A stretch of DNA of 11,731 nt from Bacteroidia bacterium (GTDB lineage: Bacteria > Bacteroidota > Bacteroidia > Cytophagales > Cyclobacteriaceae), in NCBI GenBank assembly GCA_016650355.1, contig JAENVX010000463.1, positions 1-11,731 on the forward strand. The letters are read 5' to 3'. The notes under the pieces were generated by a model, which saw nothing but the letters and a program-made list of their open reading frames with translations, was not told where the DNA came from and did no database searches. The translations under genes and the position numbers were made by a program. Numbering within the stretch: position 1 is the first letter of the stretch; every line of letters starts with the position of its first letter. This document shows, piece after piece, positions 1 through 5,963 of the stretch.

Positions 1-2
1 GA

Positions 3-1118
3 TAGAGGCGCCAGTATTGGCATCGTTAAAATAGCCTGCCCGGAATAACTTGGAATCAGTAGGTGCAAAAATGCCTGTGAACACATCATGCCTATTGCTG
101 AAAGTATTGGCGAAGCATACTGAAGCGGTGTGAACAATCCATAAATAATAGAATCAATGATGAAGCCATCTTTTAATACCAGGGGAATGGCATACGCCAG
201 ACCTCCGATCATCGCTGCAAACGTCATCGATTTTAAACCATCAATGTAGGCAAGGAAAGTGCCGTTCACGCCAAGGCGTCCTAGTAATCCCATGATTATC
301 CCCGCTATAAAAAATTCCGCGGATATCTCGTTGAATCCCCATCCCAATGAAAGCATGCCATATATCAATACAATAAAAGCAAGCATCACAATAGATAGTA
401 TTATTGCATTTCGATTGCTGAATTTATGGACGTTGACGGCTACGTCTTGCTTTTCCATTCTGGTCATGTTTGCATAGCGTATTAATAACACCATCCATAC
501 TGCGAAGGCAAAAACAAAAACAATCATTCTGAATATGCCATTTAACAAAAAAGGTACCTCAGCAATCTTCTGTGCAATGACTACTCCAAAAGGATTAATA
601 GGACTAAAAGATGCGCCAATTACTGCTGCTCCATAACTAACGCCAACAGTAACAATCGGAGAATAACCAAGATTGCGTGTGAAAATCAGTAGAACGGGAA
701 TGAGTGGAATTATCTCTTCCTCCAACCCTTCGGTGGCACCACCTGCAGCAAATAAAAAACCCATGAGCACCAAAGCAAATTCTTCCTTGCCCTTCACTTT
801 GGAAGTAAAGTAAAGTACACCTTCTTTTAAGGCTCCGGTTTTTTCCACAATAAAGAGACAACCTCCAACAAGAAAAATAAGCACCATAACTTCCACACCC
901 TTGCCTATGCCTCTTGGAATACAAACCAAAATTTCGAAAGGCGAAAGGTTCTCCACGTCAACCAATTTATACGAACCAGGGACCACCACCTCTCGCTTGG
1001 TGTCAGGGTCGATTGCCCGTTGATACTCCCCTTTTGGAATGACATACGTAAGGACCCCTGCAGCCAGAATAAAAGCTACCACAATAGTGAGTGCATTGGG
1101 GAAAGATGGAAGTTTCAT
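3..1118 (-). CDS. YfcC-family (DcuC superfamily) membrane transporter, C-terminus beyond the window
   Basis: Translating the minus strand from the ATG at 1116-1118 gives an uninterrupted 372-residue reading frame that runs off the left edge. It has many hydrophobic segments, starting with residues 11-27 and followed by others near 76-92, 114-127, 196-213, 238-256 and 266-282. Family hallmarks are GATEGLEEEIIP (127-138), with its acidic cluster in a membrane-associated loop, GASFSPINPF (168-177), and PSYSGQAILTMPIL (356-369). These match YfcC-type carriers of the C4-dicarboxylate anaerobic carrier superfamily, whose members are usually about 450-500 residues, so roughly 100 are missing. Substrates in this family are poorly assigned; dicarboxylates, amino acids and peptides have been suggested for relatives. 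The gene is divergent from the beta-lysine-type operon, with only 86 bases between start codons. A role in uptake or export for that pathway is possible but unproven. The family call is firm; the substrate is unknown. Confidence 0.88.
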   Translation of the reverse strand, partial: MKLPSFPNALTIVVAFILAAGVLTYVIPKGEYQRAIDPDTKREVVVPGSYKLVDVENLSPFEILVCIPRGIGKGVEVMVLIFLVGGCLFIVEKTGALKEGVLYFTSKVKGKEEFALVLMGFLFAAGGATEGLEEEIIPLIPVLLIFTRNLGYSPIVTVGVSYGAAVIGASFSPINPFGVVIAQKIAEVPFLLNGIFRMIVFVFAFAVWMVLLIRYANMTRMEKQDVAVNVHKFSNRNAIILSIVMLAFIVLIYGMLSLGWGFNEISAEFFIAGIIMGLLGRLGVNGTFLAYIDGLKSMTFAAMIGGLAYAIPLVLKDGFIIDSIIYGLFTPLQYASPILSAIGMMCSQAFLHLLIPSYSGQAILTMPILAPL

Positions 1119-1204
1119 GTTCGCGATGCTATATAAATACTTCTGCCAATTTTAATACAAAGACAAATCACATTATCTTTCATAATCTTTACTACTCAAT
1201 AAGC
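1119..1204. promoter_or_regulatory. Divergent intergenic region, probable promoters for transporter and aminotransferase operon
   Basis: These 86 AT-rich bases separate two divergent start codons and must hold promoters in both directions unless transcription starts inside a gene. For the plus strand, TATCTTTC at 1174-1181 resembles the Bacteroidota -7 element TAnnTTTG, about 24 bases ahead of the GTG at 1205. No convincing TTG-type upstream element is present at the expected distance. On the minus strand, a TTTG near 1157-1160 followed by TATTTATA is a weak candidate. No Shine-Dalgarno site is seen before either start, as is normal in Bacteroidota. The division of the region is real; the individual boxes are guesses. 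Confidence 0.35.
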
Positions 1205-2470
1205 GTGCACAACTTACAACCACTGCTCAACAAAACCTATCCGAAAGCAGCATCTGCTAAAGGCGTGTACATCTATGACAAATCCGGGAAGCAATATTTG
1301 GATGGTTCCTCTGGGGCTGTAACTAGTTCATTGGGTCATTCCCATGCAAAAATAATCCCCTTCATCAAACAGCAACTAGATAAACTTCAGTTTGTCTATC
1401 GCTCTCAGTTTGGCTCAGAAGAAGCAGAGGCATTGGCAACTAAATTGTTTGCAGTCTCTGTTAATAAAAGCCATGCGCATTCTTTTTTCGTTAACAGCGG
1501 AACTGAAGCCATTGAAACTGCCATGAAGATTGCCGTGCAGTATTGGCAAGAAAAAGGACAACCAGAAAAAGTGCATTTTCTTTCGAGGTGGAAAAGTTAC
1601 CACGGCATTACCATGGCTGCGCTCTCGCTGTCAGGTCACGCTTTGAGAAGACAACGCTTTGAGGGCTCTCTTCAAAAATACCCCGCCCTTTATGCCGATC
1701 TTGAAAAAGATTCTTTGCAACAACAAAGAAAAGAGTTCATTGAAGTGATAGAAAAAAAAGGTGCCAAACACATTGCCGCCTTTGTTGCTGAACCCATGGT
1801 GGGCGCTGCCGGCACAGCATTAACACCACATCCTGAATACTATCAGGAAATGAAAAAAATATGTGATGACTATGGAATTCTATTCATTGCCGATGAAGTA
1901 ATGACAGGATTGGGGCGAACTGGAAAATGGTTTGCGCTCGAGCATTGGCAAACAGTAGCTGACATTGTTACGATTGGAAAAAGCTTAGGAGCCGGCTATG
2001 CGCCTATTGCCGCAACCTTAATGACGGACAAAATTCTGGATCCCATTAAAAAAGGAAGCGGACTCATCATGAGCGGTCATACGTATAGCGGGCACCCTCT
2101 TTCATGCGCCACTGCATTACGGGTATTGGAAGTTATAGAGGAAGACAATCTATTATCTAATGTAACTGAGAAAGGTGTTTTTATTAAAAACAGGTTGATG
2201 GAACTAAAGGATGCCTATCCATTCATTGATGTGGTTAGGGGAAAGGGATTGATGATGGGAATCGAGTTTAATCCTTCCCGGAAAGGATTACAAGCAAGAT
2301 TTATTGATCAATGTTTTAATAACGGATTACTCGTATATCCCGCTGTAGGTGGGGCTACCGGAGAAGATGAAAATGGCATTCTAATTTCACCACCGTTTAT
2401 ACTAAATCAGATCGAGGCAGAGGAGTTGTTGTATAAATTTGAAAAATCCCTGAACGAGATAAATAATTAG
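1205..2470 (+). CDS. yodT: Class III PLP-dependent aminotransferase (YodT-like), probable beta-amino acid or beta-aminoacyl-CoA transaminase
   Basis: This 421-residue protein is a fold-type I, class III aminotransferase. HSFFVNSGTEAIETA is the cofactor phosphate-binding region, ADEVMTG carries the PLP-ring Asp (D230 from the GTG start), and TIGKSLGAGYAP carries the Schiff-base Lys (K259). SGHTYSGHPLSCAT follows and the C-terminal small domain is complete. I chose the GTG at 1205 because homology-like sequence begins at VHNLQPLLNKTYPKA. The frame stays open upstream to 1091, but that extension is low-complexity, lacks family character and overlaps the divergent transporter gene. As first gene of a yodTSRQP-like cluster, it should remove the beta-amino group of an N-acetylated beta-lysine derivative, probably as its CoA ester, to give a beta-keto compound. 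Class III beta-transaminases acting on CoA thioesters are known. Other class III substrates cannot be excluded from sequence. The gap to the next gene is 71 bases, unlike the overlapping junctions further on. Confidence 0.9.
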   Translation: MHNLQPLLNKTYPKAASAKGVYIYDKSGKQYLDGSSGAVTSSLGHSHAKIIPFIKQQLDKLQFVYRSQFGSEEAEALATKLFAVSVNKSHAHSFFVNSGTEAIETAMKIAVQYWQEKGQPEKVHFLSRWKSYHGITMAALSLSGHALRRQRFEGSLQKYPALYADLEKDSLQQQRKEFIEVIEKKGAKHIAAFVAEPMVGAAGTALTPHPEYYQEMKKICDDYGILFIADEVMTGLGRTGKWFALEHWQTVADIVTIGKSLGAGYAPIAATLMTDKILDPIKKGSGLIMSGHTYSGHPLSCATALRVLEVIEEDNLLSNVTEKGVFIKNRLMELKDAYPFIDVVRGKGLMMGIEFNPSRKGLQARFIDQCFNNGLLVYPAVGGATGEDENGILISPPFILNQIEAEELLYKFEKSLNEINN

Positions 2471-2541
2471 TCTTGGGTTCATAAAGTATCGCTGTTCGAA
2501 AATTTAAGTATATTCCTACCCTTATAAGAAGTATCCTGAAA

Positions 2542-3267
2542 ATGAACTTGTTCAATAAAGTCACCGATTATGAGACAGCCAGGAATATTTTTTTTGATGG
2601 AATGACTTTGCTCTTTGGTGGATTTGGTGGTGTGGGCACTCCGCCTGGTCTGATAGATTGCCTTATTGAAACCGGAGTGAAAGATGTAAAACTTATTGGC
2701 AATGATGCGGGGTTTCCTTGGATTGGTATTGGAAAATTTATTTGTCTGGAACGTGCAACTTCGCTGGTCGCCTCACATATAGGATCCAACCCGACAGCAG
2801 GAGATTTAATGAATCGAGGTAAACTTGATGTAGAGTTTTCACCACAAGGAATTTTGGTCGAACGGATTCGGGCAGGAGGCGTTGGCTTAGACGGATTCCT
2901 TACGGAGATTGGAAAAGGAACAAAGCTGGCCTACAATAAACCTTTGATAAAAATTGGTGAAAAGGAATATTTATATGAGGCGCCTATACTTGGCGATGTC
3001 AGCATTGTCTATGCAAAGAAAGCTGACACATTTGGTAACCTGATTTTTGATAAGACTGCGCGCAACACCAATCCCTTCATTGCAATGGCAAGTAAGGTAA
3101 CAATTGTGGAGGCAGAAGAGATAGTACCTATGGGTTCGTTGAACCCTGAAGAAATTATTGTGCCTGGAGTTTATGTGAAGTACATCATACCTTCAAAAGG
3201 ATATAACTGGAAATGGATATGGGAGATGCCCGACAAACAATTGCGCAACGAGCCGCCCGCGAAATAA
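2542..3267 (+). CDS. yodS: CoA-transferase subunit A (YodS/ScoA-like)
   Basis: The 241-residue product is a family I CoA-transferase alpha subunit. Residues 19-39 hold the glycine-rich oxyanion/CoA loop GGFGGVGTPPGLID, followed by KLIGNDAGFPWIGIGK, and later GNLIFDKTARNTNPFIA and VEAEEIVPMGSLNPEEIIVPG, all typical of the succinyl-CoA/acetoacetyl-CoA:3-oxoacid transferase group. It pairs with the downstream B subunit, which brings the catalytic Glu. In this cluster it should transfer CoA from acetyl- or succinyl-CoA onto the acetamido-beta-amino or beta-keto hexanoate intermediate; this substrate is inferred from context. The last 18 codons overlap the start of subunit B in another frame (55 nt). 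The C-terminal tail after VKYIIPSKG, rich in Trp and Lys, does not look like a conserved family segment and may be an extension created by that overlap. Confidence 0.92.
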   Translation: MNLFNKVTDYETARNIFFDGMTLLFGGFGGVGTPPGLIDCLIETGVKDVKLIGNDAGFPWIGIGKFICLERATSLVASHIGSNPTAGDLMNRGKLDVEFSPQGILVERIRAGGVGLDGFLTEIGKGTKLAYNKPLIKIGEKEYLYEAPILGDVSIVYAKKADTFGNLIFDKTARNTNPFIAMASKVTIVEAEEIVPMGSLNPEEIIVPGVYVKYIIPSKGYNWKWIWEMPDKQLRNEPPAK

Positions 3268-3869
3268 AAGACGGCATGATCGTTAACCTGGGCATTGGAA
3301 TTCCTTCTATTGTGCCGGATTTTCTTGATGCCTCCATTATAGTTTTCTTTATGGCTGAAAATGGAATACTTGGCATGGGGCCTTCACCAACTGTTAACGC
3401 AGATGGCAACCTAAGCAATGCAGCGGGCTACCCTACCAGTATTCTTCCCGGTGGAAGTTATTTCGATAGTGCAACTGCTTTTGGAATGATTCGAAGAGGT
3501 TGTATTGATGTATCTATTTTGGGGGCGTTGCAAGTAAGTGAACATGGCGATCTTGCCAATTGGATCGTGCCCGGAAAAAGGGTACCTGGTGTTGGGGGCG
3601 CCATGGAGTTAGCATTTGGTGCCAAGAATCTAATTGCGCTAATGTCGCATTGCGAAAAGGATGGTCGCCCGAAGATTATGAAAGAATGCACACTTCCCAT
3701 CACCACCTACCATTGCGTAAAAAAAATCATTACAGAGATGGCTGTGTTTACCATTGATGAAAATGCTCTTATGCTGAATGAAATAATGCCAGGATATAGC
3801 ATGACTGATATTAAGAACAACACCGATGCGAATTTTCAAGTGTCTGCACACATAAAAGCAACAGCCTAA
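3213..3869 (+). CDS. yodR: CoA-transferase subunit B (YodR/ScoB-like)
   Basis: This 218-residue beta subunit of a family I 3-oxoacid CoA-transferase begins with the expected TIAQRAAREIKDG and NLGIGIPSIVP segments. The catalytic glutamate lies in MAENGILGMGP (E49), the residue that forms the glutamyl-CoA thioester. Relatives usually have Ser or Thr just before the Glu and this protein has Ala. GGSYFDSATAFGMIRRG, GALQVSEHGDLANW and a C-terminal MLNEIMPGYS segment complete the fold. ATG 3213 or ATG 3219 both fit the family N-terminus, and both lie inside the subunit A gene, so translation is probably coupled. Its stop overlaps the next start as TAATG at 3867-3871. It works as a heteromer with subunit A, activating the pathway acid as a CoA thioester. 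Confidence 0.92.
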   Translation: MDMGDARQTIAQRAAREIKDGMIVNLGIGIPSIVPDFLDASIIVFFMAENGILGMGPSPTVNADGNLSNAAGYPTSILPGGSYFDSATAFGMIRRGCIDVSILGALQVSEHGDLANWIVPGKRVPGVGGAMELAFGAKNLIALMSHCEKDGRPKIMKECTLPITTYHCVKKIITEMAVFTIDENALMLNEIMPGYSMTDIKNNTDANFQVSAHIKATA

Positions 3870-5134
3870 TGAAAGCAATCCAGGAAAAACTCGACACCTA
3901 TATCGATGACCATGCAAACGAGGCAATAACTTTTTTACAACAATTGATAAGACAGCCAAGTATACAAGGAAATGAAAAAGGTGTGCAGACCATCGTTATT
4001 GAAAAGTTAAAACAACTTCAACTTGAGGTTGATGTTTGGGACCCTAAAATTGAAGAACTATCACAACATCCTTACTTTGTTGCTTCCAGAGATAGTTATG
4101 AAGGAAGTCCAAATGTTGTCGGTGTACATCGTGGCGCAGGTAAGGGCAAGTCAATTATTCTAAATGGACACATTGATGTTGTACCCGAAGGCGATGTTAC
4201 AAAATGGAATCAAACTCCGTTTTCAGGGCACATTGAAAATAACAAAATGTATGGAAGAGGAACAACCGACATGAAGGGTGGCAATGTTTCACTGCTATTA
4301 GCTATGGAGGCAATAATTGGTTGTGGAATAAAATTGAAAGGTGATGTAATTTTTCAATCGGTGATTGAAGAAGAATCTGGAGGAATTGGAACATTGGCAA
4401 CATTGACGAGGGGTTACAAAGCCGATGCTGCAATCATACCCGAACCAACCAACATGAAATTGTTTATCAAGCAGCAAGGATCAATGTGGTTTAGAGTTAC
4501 TGTGGAAGGTCTGGCTGCACATGGTGGAACTCGCTACGAAGGAGTTTCTGCCATTGATAAAGCGTGGAAAGTGTACGATGTCATTATGAAATTAGAAGAA
4601 AAACGCAATGCCACAATCAATGATCCATTGTATAAACACATTTCTATACCACTGCCCATTAACATCGGAAAAATTCAGGGTGGCTCCTGGCCGTCTTCTG
4701 TTCCAGATCTTGTAACCATGGAAGGCCGCATTGGTGTTGGGCCGAATGAAGATATGAATGAAGTAAAGAAACAATTGACATTATCTCTGAAAGCGTTAAA
4801 CGCGCAAGATGAATGGCTCAAGGAACATCCTGCCAGGCTTGAATTCTTTGGCGCACAATGGGTACCCAATTTTGTTGAACAAGGCCATCCATTTGTTGCT
4901 GCTATGACGCAGAGCTATAAGTCAGTCTATAATAAAGACATTACAATTGAAGCTTCTCCGTGGGGAACCGATGGTGGATTGTTGGGAAAGGTTGGTAACA
5001 TACCAACACTTGTTATCGGTCCTGGTGAAACGAAAGTGGCACATTATCCTAACGAGTTCATTGATTTGAATGAAATGATTAAAGCTTCTAAAGTTTTTGC
5101 CAACACTATTTTAGTGTGGTGTGAACCCGCCTAG
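3869..5134 (+). CDS. yodQ: M20-family metallo-deacylase (YodQ-like, ArgE/DapE group)
   Basis: The 421-residue cytoplasmic protein (no signal peptide) is a complete M20 zinc hydrolase. Zinc and catalytic residues are visible in order: NGHIDVVP (H101, D103), GRGTTDMKGG (D134 bridging), IEEESGG (E168-E169, general base and ligand), IPEPTN (E192) and a C-terminal HYPNEFI His. The lid/dimerisation domain starts around QQGSMWFRVTVEG and AHGGTRYEG. Relatives include acetylornithine deacetylase and succinyl-diaminopimelate desuccinylase. Beside an N-acetyltransferase of the beta-lysine type, the simplest role is late removal of the protecting acetyl group, for example from 4-acetamidobutyrate to give GABA and acetate. 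That role is inferred from gene context. The start overlaps the stop of the B subunit by one base, and the stop overlaps the next gene by 14 bases, so translation is probably coupled on both sides. Confidence 0.9.
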   Translation: MKAIQEKLDTYIDDHANEAITFLQQLIRQPSIQGNEKGVQTIVIEKLKQLQLEVDVWDPKIEELSQHPYFVASRDSYEGSPNVVGVHRGAGKGKSIILNGHIDVVPEGDVTKWNQTPFSGHIENNKMYGRGTTDMKGGNVSLLLAMEAIIGCGIKLKGDVIFQSVIEEESGGIGTLATLTRGYKADAAIIPEPTNMKLFIKQQGSMWFRVTVEGLAAHGGTRYEGVSAIDKAWKVYDVIMKLEEKRNATINDPLYKHISIPLPINIGKIQGGSWPSSVPDLVTMEGRIGVGPNEDMNEVKKQLTLSLKALNAQDEWLKEHPARLEFFGAQWVPNFVEQGHPFVAAMTQSYKSVYNKDITIEASPWGTDGGLLGKVGNIPTLVIGPGETKVAHYPNEFIDLNEMIKASKVFANTILVWCEPA

Positions 5135-5963
5135 CCCAACCACAGTGACGGCAGAAATAAATAACGGAAGAGCAACTGTTTCTGTTTACACAGATTCATT
5201 CAATAAGCGGGTCCGCATTGATCACTATACGGGAGACCGGGATGAAGTATTGATGATCATCAAACAACAAATTCCAAATTGGGTTGAGAAGCTGATTGTT
5301 AAATCGCGGACGGAAGATTTGACATTCTTTATTTCCAAAGGATTTTCATGCGAATCTTTTATTAAAGGATACTACTCAGGAACGGACATGTATTTTGTCA
5401 CTCAGTATTTTTCTGCAAGTCGACAACAAAGCGAAAAGTTACCAACGGAAAAACGGATCATTCAAGAATTGATTTCTGAAAAATATCAACCCTATGAAAT
5501 GACACTCGAAGGAATAAAAATAGCTTCGATATCTGATGCCGATAGACTGGCCCTCTTCTATAGCGAAATATTCAAAGTTTACCCTACTCCGCTGGGAGAC
5601 GTCTCACACATTCGAAAAACAATAACCGAAGGCACCATTTACGCCTTTATAGAAATTGAGGATAAACTCGTAAGCTCCGCATCGGCAGAAGTGAACAAAC
5701 AATTTAATAATGCAGAGCTCACCGATTGCGCAACGTTGAAGCAAGCAGAAGGAAAAGGACACATGAAGAGGCTATTATCCTACCTTCACCAAAAATTGAC
5801 GGAAGAAGGCACCACTTGCTGTTATTCTATTGCCAGGGCAGAATCTTTTTCTATGAACAAAGCATTTGCCCAACTAGGCTATACCTATGGTGGCATAATG
5901 GTCAATAACTGTATTATTTTCTCGGGGTTGGAGGACATGAACGTATGGTATAAGTCACAATGA
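5121..5963 (+). CDS. ablB: Beta-lysine N6-acetyltransferase-like GNAT enzyme (AblB/YodP)
   Basis: The 280-residue protein matches AblB/YodP in architecture. An N-terminal domain of about 125 residues (INNGRATVSVY, SFNKRVRIDHY) precedes a GNAT domain at about 130-275. Diagnostic stretches are FKVYPTPLGD (151-160), NAELTDCATL (197-206), the acetyl-CoA pyrophosphate loop QAEGKGHMKRLL (Q208, G211, G213), CYSIARAESFSMNKAF (234-249) and the terminal LEDMNVW. AblB acetylates the 6-amino group of 3,6-diaminohexanoate (beta-lysine). Methanogens use the product as an osmolyte, while the Bacillus yod cluster appears catabolic. The catabolic neighbours here favour the second use. The GTG at 5121 lies inside the M20 gene; a second in-frame GTG at 5145 is an alternative. 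The lysine 2,3-aminomutase gene that usually accompanies ablB is absent from the window. The stop overlaps the next gene as ATGA. Confidence 0.92.
   Translation: MNPPSPTTVTAEINNGRATVSVYTDSFNKRVRIDHYTGDRDEVLMIIKQQIPNWVEKLIVKSRTEDLTFFISKGFSCESFIKGYYSGTDMYFVTQYFSASRQQSEKLPTEKRIIQELISEKYQPYEMTLEGIKIASISDADRLALFYSEIFKVYPTPLGDVSHIRKTITEGTIYAFIEIEDKLVSSASAEVNKQFNNAELTDCATLKQAEGKGHMKRLLSYLHQKLTEEGTTCCYSIARAESFSMNKAFAQLGYTYGGIMVNNCIIFSGLEDMNVWYKSQ

Noticed and set aside
259..477. 72-codon plus-strand reading frame near the left edge
   Set aside because: It is antisense to the transporter gene, which reads through continuously with conserved motifs.
1091..1204. Upstream extension of the aminotransferase frame starting at GTG 1091
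   Set aside because: The extra 38 residues have no family character and would overlap the start of the divergent transporter gene; the GTG at 1205 fits the start of family-like sequence.
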